The position numbers were made by a program, and so were the translations under genes. Shown one piece after another: positions 22,901 through 33,939 of a DNA stretch of 64,000 nt. This DNA is from Sclerodactyla briareus (lineage: Eukaryota > Echinodermata > Holothuroidea > Dendrochirotida > Sclerodactylidae). Location: assembly GCA_026419785.1 (NCBI GenBank), contig JAODTK010005853.1:10001-74000 (forward strand). The letters run 5' to 3'. Each line of letters begins with the position of its first letter. Position 1 is the first letter of the stretch. The notes beneath the pieces were generated by a model. That model was not told the DNA's origin, ran no database searches, and saw nothing but the letters and a program-made list of their open reading frames with translations.

Positions 22901-24350
22901 AGAAAATCGACTTTCGTCATCATTACGGTGAATTTCCAGTGCCATGATCGAGAGCGCAATTATGATGCTCACCCAGGTAGCCCCTTCCAGCCCCAGTGGC
23001 CATCCCACTGTGTTCACGTGGTTAGCAGTATCGGGACTTGCCAGTCGTTAGGGGTTAGGTGGGGACGAACAAACACTGGAAAGATTACCATGTTTTTAAA
23101 CTTGGTTCCTCGAATTATTTTTTACAATAGTTGACCAACTAGTGAAAAATTATTACGTACGTTTGAAAGACACCGAAAGTGGGACAAATTGGTGGAATTG
23201 GTACGTACATAACACCTTTTTCACTTGGTGATGAACTGTTGTAACAAACAAGGAAACAAAAATATTTATTGTTGTATCGCAACATCTATGATACGCAGTC
23301 GGATCATTTTACAGCAAGGCGCAGCCACTGTCTGAAAGTGGGGGGTCAAGAGCAATGTGATGAGAAACATGTGTGTGTGAAAAACCATCATTATGTATGG
23401 AAGGGGACTTCCCGGGAAGTTGGAAGGTCATGACCCCCGGACCCCACTAGGGGTTGCGCCTTGTTTCACAGTATACAGTTTGATGCATAATAATGCTGTT
23501 GTGTGTCTTTTTTATTTGAAAACGGTATTAGTAACACCTAAAGCCGATATATACTGCAAGATAGTGAATGATAAAGGCATTCAAAGACATGTTATTTGGG
23601 GTATTTTTCATGGTCATCATGAAGCGTTTTACATTGTCGAAACTTTTTTTCAATGTCCGAAACTTATTCATCGATGTGGCACTAATGGGCTTCGTACTGA
23701 AACAAAAATGCAAGCATCACTTTTCTATTAATAATCTAAGGACTAATTTTTTCAATGTCCCACTTTTGTTGCCAAGTATTGTAGCCTTGTACATACAACA
23801 ACAAAGAGCGGTAATTCGATTACGATTTCACTACAAGCTGGGATAATCGCCTACCAAGGCGAACCCGCAACGGGTTTGATACGGCAGCATTTGTTGAACT
23901 TAAAATGGATACTAGTTTCACAGTTATTCAGGCCTGTTATAATCTATTGTCCTATATTCCACAATCAATTTTCCGCAGATCGGTACCTTGATAGTTTAAT
24001 TGTCGATGCTGTTGTTAAAGTTCAGGGTGGACGCCCCCACTTTATTTTATTTATTTTTTTTTGGGTGGCGTCCCCCTCTCCCCCCGCCCCCCCCCGCGTG
24101 CGCCGCCTTTGAGTATAAGACACATTATTCACCTGCTCTATACACACATAAAGATGTCCTGACCGCAACAATATTGAAAACCCTGAATCAATACAGTATG
24201 CGTTCACTTATATACATTGCTGACTGCCTGCTATGTTATTTACTTTCAGACTATACCCTCAGAGATTAGCCCACAGTTCTGGCCTGGTGGTGGGGTGCTT
24301 ATGTAAACAAATCCCCTGACCCGATAATTTATGGTCAGTGCCCGGGGGGG
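19990..24350. other. No recognised gene; scattered repeats
   Basis: About 4.3 kb in which I recognise no gene. Some open stretches such as 23393-23846 exist in two or more frames at once. CGCGCGCTAAGCGCGC-type near-palindromes occur at about 21446, and a G/C-run hairpin is listed separately at 22.0 kb. Confidence 0.35.
22017..22105 (+). repeat. G/C-run hairpin repeat
   Basis: A 13-base G-run is followed by CATGATATTGTGTCCC, then an 8-bp stem CCCACCAT/ATGGTGGG (22048-22055 with 22060-22067) around loop CGAA, then GTGTCCCC. Same architecture as 8508-8600 and 26336-26425. Confidence 0.55.
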
Positions 24351-24354
24351 GGGT

Positions 24355-25480
24355 GGGGCAGATGAAGTGTTGACAGCAGGGGCGGCGATCCGTGGGTTAT
24401 AATTGGCGAAGGGGGGGGGGGCATATGAGGTAGCACCATCTAAGTGAGAGCCACCATGGGTTGGCGCGCAGCCTTGCAAGGAATTTTTCGTTTTACAGAC
24501 CCCCCATATTGCAGGAAACGGCCTTCTGGGTTCTCTGTCAGTGAGCAACATCTCTAAAATGGTCAATAATTTCCCGAATTTTTTTTTTCAAGAACATTCT
24601 TGTTTTCAGACTACCGTTCCTCCAGATTGCAGGACACAGGCAATTCCCGCGCTGTATGTCAGTGAGCAAGTCTCCTAAAATTTTCAGAAATTTGTATTCA
24701 AGAAACGTTCTTGCAGGAACTAATCGATGTTTATTCCTTACAATTTGGGCCAGCATCATGGGTCCTACCAAAAGATAGGTACAAGGGATGTTTTGCCTTA
24801 CGAATCCGCCCAGATTGCTGGAACTGTACTTCCCATAGTGGGCAGTAAGCAACATCCCCTCGACATTGAATAATTTCTGAAATGTATATCTCAAACCCTC
24901 TGAGGAACTGATCTACGTTTTTTATTCCACTCGGCCAACCATCTCAGTTTGCAACGCGTACCGTACAAGAAAATAGTCTTACAGACCCCCCACCCCCGCC
25001 CCAGCTTGCAGGAGCGGCACTTCCCGCGAACTATGGCAGTATGCCAATCACTGAAATTGACAGTAGATTTCCGAAAACTGATCGATGTTTTAATCCTTAC
25101 AATTTCTTCATCGTGGGCATCATTCCGAACCATAGCCATGTCTGAGAGATATCCATCCGGGGACCCTTCCACTTGGTTGGATGCGCCCCGCAGATTGAAA
25201 TTTGCTTGAACATCACTGTCATGGAAAGTGTGTGCATTTTTCAGAGGCCATTTTGTTTAAAGATTGAGCCAGTCAGCATACAATTTGGTAATTTGTTTCG
25301 ATTTGTTTCCGCTCAAATTTTTCCGTCCAAATTTCCCGTGTCTCAGAATTGTTTCGACCCGCTCCGCGCCTGTATCGCTCCATACTTCAATCGCGTAAAC
25401 CTCCATGCTAATGTGCACAATCCCCTGCCCTGTTGTTTTCGTTACATATACTTCAGTTTCTATTGAAACACACGTCAGGC
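24355..25480 (+). repeat. Family A repeat, long copy with internal reiterations
   Basis: Leading part is GGGGCGGCGATCCGTGGG, a G-run at 24411-24421, CCATCTAAGTGAGAGCCACC and GGTTGGCGCGCAG. The segment TACAGACCCCCCATATTGCAG is then repeated with variation: 24494 onwards; 24608 (CAGATTGCAGGACACAGGCA); 24810 (CAGATTGCTGGAACTGTACT); 24981 (CAGACCCCCCACCC, GCTTGCAGGAG). Each is followed by a GGCAGT-AGCAA stretch. From about 25065 it parallels the copy at 5550-5930. No shared open frame. Confidence 0.7.
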
Positions 25481-25677
25481 TGCATCGCCAATCTGACATA
25501 AGGATCAGAAGTAGACTACTGTGTGCAGTGTCATATAAGAAAATGGCAGTTGGATACCCGCATTGTTGTAGTGGGGAGAGGGGGGAGGGGGGGGGGGTGC
25601 AACATGAATCAAATCCTAAACTAAATTCTCCTCGTGGCCTACCCGTATATGTTCACCACACTTGAAGTAGACACGTA

Positions 25678-26108
25678 TCCCAGCGAACAGGAAACGTTTT
25701 CGAAATATGTTTCGCATATGTTTTTTTGAAAACGTTTTTTCGTTGAGTAATACTAAGGTTACGGAACGTTTCCATACCATCCCAAAAATGTTTTGGGGGA
25801 AAATATTCTAGAAACATTTCAACTTTACTTCAAATTTAGAGAGTTACAGCAAACCTAGGAAACAAAACGATAATAAATACTGTCGACAACACAACATCAT
25901 TAATCCGTTTTGCGCAAATCTTTTGCCACCAAAGCCCTTTTAGAACTCACTTTCAGAAATTTTTTGGAAATGTTTTCAAAACGTTTCTTCAAAACGCTTT
26001 GTGAAACGTTCTGGAAATTCTCCTTCGTTACTCAACAAAAACGTTTTCGAAACAATCAGCACACCATTGTTTAAAAATGTTTTTAAAACGTTTTTGTGTT
26101 TGTAGGGA
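25678..26108. mobile_element. MITE-like element with TA flanks, AACGTTTT-rich
   Basis: The left end TCCCAGCGAACAGGAAACGT and the right end, read inward, TCCCTACAAACACAAAAACG form imperfect terminal inverted repeats. TA lies immediately outside both (25676-25677 and 26109-26110), the duplication expected of Tc1/mariner-type transposition. The subterminal regions are crowded with AACGTTTT and its variants, themselves self-complementary (AAACGTTT). At 431 bp it has no transposase. Superfamily is inferred from TA only. Confidence 0.6.
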
Positions 26109-26204
26109 TAGACAAAAACCATATTTGCCAGAATCTGACAAAGTTATCGTGGGCCTACTGTATTTTACATGTAACGGGAACCATAGGATACAGCGCGCGC
26201 AGCG

Positions 26205-26300
26205 CGATTTTTTTTTTTGCATCTCGGCCTTCTCAACATAAATTAGGCAATCTAATAAGAAATATGAGTTAGACTCTTGTGTTATGGCCGTAACTGTACA
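26205..26300 (+). repeat. Dispersed repeat copy, partner at 16.66 kb
   Basis: Preceded by GCGCGCGCAGCGCGA and a T-run; matches 16655-16760 in order over about 95 bases. Confidence 0.6.
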
Positions 26301-26335
26301 TAGGATTATAGGATTTTTTTTACTAGTCCGCAAAA

Positions 26336-26425
26336 TATTGGGGGGGGGGGATATTTGATATTATGTCCCCCACCAAAAATATTGGGGGAGGGACATTTGT
26401 TTTCCCCCCCCCCCCCCCCCCCCGT
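26336..26425. repeat. G/C-run hairpin repeat
   Basis: A G-run, ATATTTGATATTATGTCC, CCCACCAAAAATATTGGGGG, AGGGACATTTG, then a C-run of about 18. The outer G- and C-runs can pair and enclose a second stem (ATGTCCC with GGGACAT). Confidence 0.55.
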
Positions 26426-26559
26426 GATCGCCGCCCATGGTTGACAGGCGTGACTGAGGTTCCCTGTAAGCTCATAGTAGCTGGTAAGAATAAACATTGG
26501 GGTAGGAAATATTAGTAAAAAAATGTATGGAGTTTGGTAGAGGCTATTAAACTCATTTC

Positions 26560-27560
26560 AATACTTCTCACATTAGTAGTCTGATAATTGGCCTCATCAC
26601 AAATAAGCACCAATGTCTCAAACCTCCGTATGTGGCCGGGACGCATAAGTCTATTTTTTGAGTTTTACATGAAATGTTATTATTTGGCAGTTTCTGGTCC
26701 ATAAATGACCTTGAATGACCTTTGATGACACAACGGTTTCCATGACAAATGTTACCCGTGAGACTAGGCAGATGTCCCAAAATTTCAGGCATATCGCACA
26801 AAGTCATTAGAAGTTATTGCAGAAAATGTTATTAATTGGCAGTTTGCTGACCTTGAATGACCTTTGAATACATGACGGTTTTTATTAAAAATTCTTGCCT
26901 CGATGTGATGCCCCAAGCCCCAAAAGCATTCTGTAACGAGTTACCCACACCCTAAAAACCATAGCTATCGCCGAAGGTATCAAAACCGAACGCGACATTT
27001 GACCCGGCCCTTGTAACTTGAAGACTCAGGTTGTCGCAGGTTTAGCACTAAGCACACAGAGCTCTATCACATACCAAAGATTCACCGTTTCTTTGCCCCG
27101 TAACTCCTAAATATGCACATTTTTAATCTCGACCTTTGATCTTTCGACCTCGTCATTAGATGATGGTTTGATCCATTAAAAATTACCAATGACGAATGAT
27201 CTATGAACACCTATCTGAATGCACCCATTTGCAATGTTATTGTCCTTGTACAACGAACCTTTGAAAATTGCATAATTTATGCAAATTAGTCACATTAAAT
27301 GACCTTTCACTGACCTTGACACTGTTGTTAAATTGATCAGGATTGAAGGTGAACCATCTAATCAGTTCATAAAAATTCAACCAACTTTAAAAATCCGCAT
27401 AAATTTATAGGCAAAATTATTTGGACCACTTAAAAGTAAATTAGCTCATTAAATGATCTCTGTTGACCTCGTCTCTACTGTAAAATTTATATTGAGGAAT
27501 ACATCTCATGAGTTTTATGAAAATCCAACAAACTTTAAAATTTGACATAAATCATGCAAA
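26560..27560 (+). repeat. TGACCTT-rich minisatellite
   Basis: AATGTTATTA-TTGGCAGTTT, TGACCTTGAATGACCTTTGA and a GACGGTTT/AACGGTTT block occur twice (26672-26745 and 26826-26885, about 155-bp unit). Looser units to 27560 repeat TTATGCAAATTAG, TTAAATGACCT and AAATCCAACAAACTTTAAAA-type strings. Reverse-oriented relatives of the repeats at 33.8, 37 and 51 kb. Confidence 0.55.
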
Positions 27561-27866
27561 TTAGACTGACTCGAGTAAGCACATATAATGCTAGAAGCCT
27601 AAGAGTTCATCTACACTTGGTAGGTTGTTTATAAACGCCCGCGAACTACATCACTAATGCATGACCGATTAAGAGATATCTTGTACACACGCTTTTAGTT
27701 CAAATTTCCAAAATATTGCAAAAATTTATGCAAAAACAAAAAAAAAAGTAGTACGTCTTCTAGGACAAAAGTAGATGCATCTCGACAACTCTCCACCGTA
27801 CACTCACAAGAAGGTTACAGCTTACAGCATGACGGCTCCAAGGTTTAGGAGATTCGACACGGTACA

Positions 27867-27900
27867 TACGGACAGACAGACAGACAGATAGAACACACAA
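27867..27900 (-). repeat. (GACA)n microsatellite
   Basis: GGACAGACAGACAGACAGATAG, the minus-strand equivalent of the TCTG run that follows the hairpin heads at 33.5 and 39.6 kb. It marks the end of the repeat block running leftward. Confidence 0.75.
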
Positions 27901-27943
27901 CAAAAGTGATCACTTGTCTCTCCGGCCCTGGACATAAGTTCAG

Positions 27944-28120
27944 GCGGAGACAAAATGCTACATGTATTGATCATGATGTTCTTACACCGAGGCGACCATA
28001 CATTAAAGTGATTTCATCGCTGTATAAACACGGAACCAGCCGAAGCCATCATTCACAACCGCTTCCGCCGAGGTTACTGTACTCAACGAAGACTAACGAA
28101 CAGAACGGCTTTGAGTACAT
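27944..28120 (+). CDS. Candidate internal coding exon, unrecognised
   Basis: Begins after an acceptor-like TCTCTCCGGCCCTGG...TTCAG (AG at 27942-27943) and ends at a strong donor, GTGAGT at 28121-28126. The frame is open throughout 177 bases, exactly 59 codons in length. The residues are mixed (ATCIDHDVLTPRRPYIKV, then a Ser/His/Pro-rich part, then NEQNGFEY) with no recognised domain. It lies at the left edge of a roughly 2-kb low-repeat interval, the kind of place where a gene segment is most likely. No neighbouring exon with matching phase was established. Confidence 0.25.
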
Positions 28121-28129
28121 GTGAGTGAC

Positions 28130-29875
28130 TGGGTGCGTGAGGGAATGGAAAGTATTATAGTATACCTGGGTAGTCGGAACATGGGGTAAAAGCGGACACG
28201 GTTTTTCGAGCGACCGTACCTAGCAACACGTAATGAACGTTCGCGGAACTAATCAGGCTAGAATTATTATCCAGCGAATTGGGCCGATAGGAGTGAGTAC
28301 TTTACACGAGGATGGCCGAATGAGGGATTCAGACTCGCTTTTGACAGGTGACATTCATCGTGCATATTGTTGTTTCAAGTTTCAGTAGCGCTGTTGTATG
28401 TCAAAATGCAATATGGATGACATAATTGATACGTTACTGCATTAGTATGTCCGCTTTTTAGCCAGGTTCTAGGATGGATTTCAGCGGACGGGACGGCCGG
28501 GAAATCTTGAAATCCACCTTGAAGTCATCATTTTGAAAGTCGATCGATCTATATTATGCTTGTACACACCACCCTCTTGGATTATATGAGTGGTTTCCGC
28601 TGTATTTTGCGATTGAATCTTAGAAAAATTGACGCATACCCTTAAGTGTCCGTCACGCCAGGGACCATTATTACTGGAGTTACTATGTAACTAAGTTCTG
28701 CATTTTGCGCGAGTGTGCTCCAGATATAGCTATGTGTATACACATTATGTTTGGCAGCACTAATTCGAGACATGGCGGCAGCCTAAATGTAACACGTATT
28801 GTACTGTTGCCGTTGATATTAATTTTTCGCAAAAATTTTCAGATTCGATTTTCTGTCGTTGACTGATGAGGAGATAAATACGTCGGTTTGATGCTCATAC
28901 GGTGCTTATTTATTAGATTCTTGGACGAGTGAACCTCGCCACACTGCTGGAGTTCACAATAGATGTCGTGTTCACTTGGGCTAACATAACATGAATAGTA
29001 ATATTCGTTAGCTATTGAGACGACCCCAGTGTACATTGAGAGAATCTGTTCATTAAGAAACTCGCGCAACCGGTTACGTCCCATACTCATTGCACGTAGA
29101 GTTCAATCGAATTTCAAAGGTGGGGCCTATGCCTACCACTTGAAGCATAGACCTTTTCGCAAAATAGCACTTTGCGGTTCCCTGTGGGATAGTTTTTTAT
29201 GTCATGCTGGGATACTTCAGGGGGCAGTTTTCGGGTTAGCATGTATTGGAAAAACTACCTTTCTTATTGTCAGTGCACTATTCCTCTCAAATTTAGTATG
29301 TGTGTCCCCGATAATTTTTTTACTTTAAATCTTTATCGTGACAAATCTGACTAAATGTGAATTTTTCGCTAGGAAGAAAAAATTTTCATCTGCTGAATTT
29401 CCTATTTGGCCTCATAGATGCCTAATTTGGCCCCCTGATCTCGCCTGCCCTATACCAAATGCATTGCGAGCGCTATGGTTGGGCAAAAGGCTAATTACTG
29501 GTCGAAGAATAGGCCTGCTTCTTCTTATGCTTCCCGAATTGTGTCTATTAAACCTTGAATGCAGTTCCACTAGGCCTATAAATAACCCATCCCATGTAGA
29601 TGGTCTCTTGAATACTGTTTTATTATTCTTTTTGTAGTGCTTTGACTGCACATGAATTTGTTGTGTAAGTTCTTTCTGATCTGAAATCCTAGGCCTACCT
29701 TTGGTACGATAGGGTTAAACAGCCTGGTTTATTTTCACCCATTCTCTTCTGGTAAATTCTTTCATAGAAAGGAAAGAAATCCCATATTATTATTAACATG
29801 TCAAGTCTCTTATGGATCTGTATCTGGTTGAATACTGTGCAAACTCCTTGGTGTAGGATATCCCGCACAGGGCAT
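28130..29875. other. Low-repeat interval, no confirmed gene
   Basis: Lacks obvious repeats. An imperfect inverted pair, GGTAAAAGCGGACA (28185-28198) and its counterpart at 28448-28463, bounds about 280 bp and may be a MITE. A minus-strand open stretch (28839-29090) of 83 codons has mixed composition but no recognised family, and the same is true of 29338-29637. A gene in this interval is possible but not demonstrated. Confidence 0.35.
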
Positions 29876-29879
29876 CAAG

Positions 29880-30900
29880 ACGCGGTACATGCGCGCTTAG
29901 TGTAGGGCTCCTTCTGTAGCACCTAGTACTTTGCCTATTCTGTTCTTAAACATTTGAAGGTTGGTGATTCTCTAATGGCAATGGGCAATATGTTCCACTG
30001 AGCTACTGTTCTTGGGAAGAATGAGTACTTATAGCAATCTTTATGAGGCCTTGGGCAGATAAAGGAAACAGACAGCTCTGCCGGGTATGTTTCCTTGCAG
30101 TAGTGTTTGGTATAAAGTATGATGATTAACAAAGACCAGATGGTGATACGCTTTGTGGAGAAGGGTAAGACGAGCACCCTAGTCTTCTTCCCTGGAAGCA
30201 TTTCCAGTTAAGTTCTTGCGACCTTGCTGAGACAATGATGCTCCGTTTCTAATAATATCTTCTTCACAAATTGGCAGCCCGCGATTCTGGACAGTTCAAT
30301 GTTTTATGTCTGATTGATGATAAGGGTCCCAAATCGTAGCGCAGTATTCTAGTTGAGGTCGAACAAGTGTTTTATATGCTACCGCTTTGACTTCCTGAGA
30401 ACAGTGAAAGAATGCGACGTAGTATGCCCAAGTGTCATACTTTATTAACTGTATTGTGAATAGGATGCTTCCAACTCCACTTTTATTATATTTAGAATAC
30501 CCAAGTCATATGTTTTCAGAGACTGTACTGAGAGCCTTCCAGATTGGTAATCTGTAAGAATTCTGTTCTTCTTGTGGGTGATGTGCATTGCGAAACATTT
30601 CCGGAGTTGAACTTCATCAGCCACTTGTCTTGCCAAGCGCAGAGAGCATCTATATCTCTTTGCAAGGTCTTAGGGTCACCAGCCGACTTGATTTGCCTAG
30701 GTACATGATGCAGTCATCTGCCAAGAGTCTCACAGGGATTTTAGTCCGGTTTAGGTCATTAGATATAGGAGAAACATTGCTGGACCTAATACAGTACCCT
30801 GTGGGACGCCTGAAGAAACATGAACCTTGTCCGAGCAGACTCCATCCCTTATACCTGCTGAGATCGTTTAGTGAGAAAACATGCATCCATTTAACTAGAG
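29880..30900 (-). pseudogene. Decayed non-LTR reverse transcriptase fragment
   Basis: Minus-strand translation gives, in N-to-C order, a VPQGT-like remnant (about 30800), an INDL-like remnant and LLADDCIMY at about 30735-30703 (the palm catalytic block). Then come DALCAWQDKWLMKFN-type residues (about 30650-30600), MHITHKKN, and near the 3' end YKYSFFPRTVAQWNILP with AIRESPTFK (about 30050-29945). The fragment covers roughly the second half of an RT domain plus the C-terminal region of a LINE ORF2. It switches frame several times and has internal stops. No endonuclease portion was found, consistent with the usual 5' truncation. The SFFPRT..WN motif is typical of CR1/jockey-like elements. It is not an obvious duplicate of the copy at 6.1-8.5 kb. 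Confidence 0.85.
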
Positions 30901-30959
30901 CTGCAGAAAGTCCACTGCAGGACTATTTATATCTTAGAGTGGCAACTGGTATTTCACAA

Positions 30960-31265
30960 ATCAAACAATGTGATCAGTTATGCAGTGTTAAGGGAGATTC
31001 TGACTGACTGATTCAGGGTAAAATATTGGTAATTTCAAACCTGCCAAAGACCAATATGGGGAATGAATGATTTCTAAACCTTTTTCTTAAAACTATCAAT
31101 AATTGGTCTTGTCAGAAACTGAAGTGAAACCGAAGTAGGCTGCTTAGCGCTAGCCTAAAAAATAGCCTAGGTCTCGAGTTGTGAACGCAGGTTTAGCTAC
31201 AAGTACTAAAGCCAGTGAGGCAGGCTAGGCTAGGCTAGGCCTGTATAGGCAACGTGCGAAACTCA
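30960..31265. other. No gene; short (TAGGC)n tract
   Basis: Only a (TAGGC)n run of about four units at 31222-31240 stands out. Confidence 0.5.
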
Positions 31266-31269
31266 TTTC

Positions 31270-31420
31270 ATAGGCAGGGGCGTATGCAGGATTTGTCAAC
31301 CCGGGGGGCGTGGATCACTATCTAGGCGGAGCGCCACAATGGTTGCGTGGAGCTGTAAGGAAACTTTGAAGTTCAACACCTATCAGATCGCCGGAAATGG
31401 CCCCACGGTGGCCTGAGAGA
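31270..31420 (+). repeat. Family A repeat
   Basis: GCAGGGGCGTATGCAGGATT, CCCGGGGGGCGTGG, then ATCACTATCTAGGCGGAGCG, CCACAATGGTTGCGTGG, CAGATCGCCGGAAATGGC. Shows the complete 5' end joined to the hairpin core, confirming that the two belong to one element. Confidence 0.7.
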
Positions 31421-31424
31421 GACG

Positions 31425-33455
31425 GTTTATACTCATACTATCGGTTAAAGGCTCAATCCATAAATTAGGGGTCCAATAGTGTGACATAATGACCAAATTT
31501 CAAATCATCATATTGATTGAAATTGATACTATTGGAAGAGGAATATCAGAAGTATTTTAAAAAATCTGAATATTCATATTTAAACGATGAGTAACAAAAG
31601 AGGAACACACTCTTTGCCTATTTATTGTGTAAATTGACAACATAACTGGGACACCAAAGCATCTTCAAGGTCCCAATAGGAAAATAGGTTTTTTAAAAGG
31701 GTGGAATAGCATATTGAATTACAGCTACTAACCCTTGAAATATGAGCAGAATTCTTTTTTGGAAAAAATGGACATACATGGCTATTGAAATGAGGGTTTT
31801 ATTGTTTTGATACTTTCAAATATGAAGAATTCCACATTTTTTTCACTAATTTGCCCACTATTTCACTGTATACTACTTTCAAATAAGCACCAAATGTTCA
31901 AATTCTCATGTAAGATGCCTTTGCATCATCAGACAACATATTTGCATTTGATGTTTCCCCCTGAGATTTGTGATATGTCCAATTTTTACATTCCAAATCG
32001 ATGCCTGTCACTGGGGACCCCACAAATTGTGTCCCCATTACACGCGACATGAATAATCCAGCATTGCAATTTTGGAAATGGTGAATTGGCCGGGAATGTC
32101 CACATAACTTTGTCACTGTTTGCAGTACTCAGATGTTGTTACAAATACTAAGTTTTATGAATTTGGGTCATTCCATATCAGAATGGACCAACATAACTAT
32201 GGTACAAGGGGGGGACACCAACAATTCAAATGGATCCTCAGCGAGAGAAACTTCATTCAGAAGGCAGGTTATCATGCTGCATGGTACCACAATTTGGTCA
32301 CCTTCACTCCTTAAAACCCAATCCATGATCATTTCATCTGTTTTGGGTGAATTCTAGCATCAACACCCAAATTCATATTAGTTTGGGGACTCAATGAATT
32401 ATTGTCTAATTCTTCCGAAACTGGCACTTTTTTTTATACAGGTTTGAACTGATCCTCAGATTGGATTACCTTTTTCCACTCAAGGATACCTAATTTTTTC
32501 ATGAGAATGTGCAGGAAAAATGGTTTAAAAACCAACATAATAGGGGGACACCATGATGACATTATCTATGGGCCAGGCGAGAAATTGGTGAGTGTTAGTA
32601 CTAATTTTGTGACAGTGTTCACTCTGGTGATAAGCTCACTATATTATTAGAGCAAGGGGTTCAGGACATTGGAAATAATCATTATCAGATATTTCAGATT
32701 GTATATTTAGACGTACCAGCATGGAACCCCAAAATCAGGGGGGACACAAACAACATGTCCATAACTCAAAAATCATACGAGTCGACATTCGTAGTGTTGC
32801 CAGAAACGCCAATTGTTATGCATAAGATATTACCTCACACCTGGAATTTGACTGTTCCATTCGTTGGAATCAGCATGATGAAAATCAGTGAAATCCCTAT
32901 TAGACCCCTAATTATTGACCCCTATGATTGAGCGCAAAAATCAAAGTGCCTCCTTGTTGTGGAATTACACTGAGAACCAAAATGATCTGCACTCTTACTG
33001 AATGTAGAATGGTGAGGGTTGGGTTCTGCCTTCTCCACCAACATATTCACACATCTATATAAATAAACAAACGCCATATGAGTGACGTCATTGATTCGGT
33101 GCTCGTCAGCCATAAAGTATTACCGGCACTAACAAACTCGCATTCGGGACAATATGAATGATTACTGTGCTGTGTTATATACTTGTTTTAATCTTCAAGA
33201 ACAAGAGAAAAATTAATGTGACAATGTTTTAGGTTGAATAAATGATGTGTAAGTGTATGACATGTGCAATTCTTCTCCTTCATAACAAAAACATTCATAT
33301 CAGGCTTGACAGATCCATGATGCACCCTCCAAATACGGCTTATCTCTATATAATTCAGTCGAACAGGAAGAGGAAAAACTGCTGGGCTTGGCCGCTGCAG
33401 CTGAGCTGGGAACTGCGCTACAAATGCATGAAAGGAATACGAACCACCCAATTTG
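31425..33455. other. Unrecognised; loosely repetitive GGGGGACAC stretches
   Basis: About 2 kb in which AAGGGGGGGACACCAACA (about 32206), ATAGGGGGACACCATGATG (about 32540) and CAGGGGGGACACAAACA (about 32736) recur amid AT-rich sequence. Many short frames, none recognisable. Confidence 0.4.
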
Positions 33456-33464
33456 GTCTCGCCT

Positions 33465-33850
33465 GAACTTTGTAAAGGAGAGGGACATAGTGGTCACTTT
33501 GTTGTGTGCCTGATCTGTCTGTCTGGTCGTCTGTCCGTCCGCGTGCGTAGGTGCGTTAGTAGATATTCCTGAACTGTGGAAGCCATCAATGCTGGACCTT
33601 CTTGGGGAGGGCGCGGTGAAGAGTTGCGATTGTGCATCACTTTTCGTCCCAAAAGACCATTCCCATTTGCATAAATTTGCATATTTAATGAAAATTGGCC
33701 CGAAAGCGGTGTACAAGAATCTCGTGATCGGTAGATGCTTTGGTGGAGCCGTTGAGGGTTATATAACAACTATAAGAGTACACGAGCGCTCAGATTGCAT
33801 GCATGGCAGGATATATGCTAATTAGGTGGTGTAATTTGCATAAGTTCTGC
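33465..33850 (+). repeat. Repeat head module (hairpin + TCTG + octamer tail), copy 1
   Basis: Starts CTCGCCTGAACTTTGTAAAG (a decayed hairpin), then GGACATAGTGGTCACTTTGT, (TCTG)n, GTCCGTCCG, then AAAAGACCAT, CATTTGCATAAATTTGCATA, AATGAAAATTGGCCCGAAAG and ATGCTAATTAGGTGGT. The copy at 63040-63420 has the same blocks in the same order and orientation. A 138-codon minus-strand open frame crosses it but is not shared with the second copy. Confidence 0.7.
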
Positions 33851-33939
33851 GATGTTTTTGAAGCTTGTTGGATTGGATTTGACGAAGTTTGGTGGAGATG
33901 GTTTTTATCTATAGTCCCAATGAATTTGACAGTAGGGAC

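Noticed and set aside
28185-28463. Third TA- or TTAA-type MITE (GGTAAAAGCGGACA ends)
   Set aside because: The inverted ends are imperfect and I could not identify a target duplication, so it is only noted inside the interval description.
33300-33716. 138-codon minus-strand open frame
   Set aside because: It crosses a dispersed repeat head; the second copy at 63 kb does not keep the frame.
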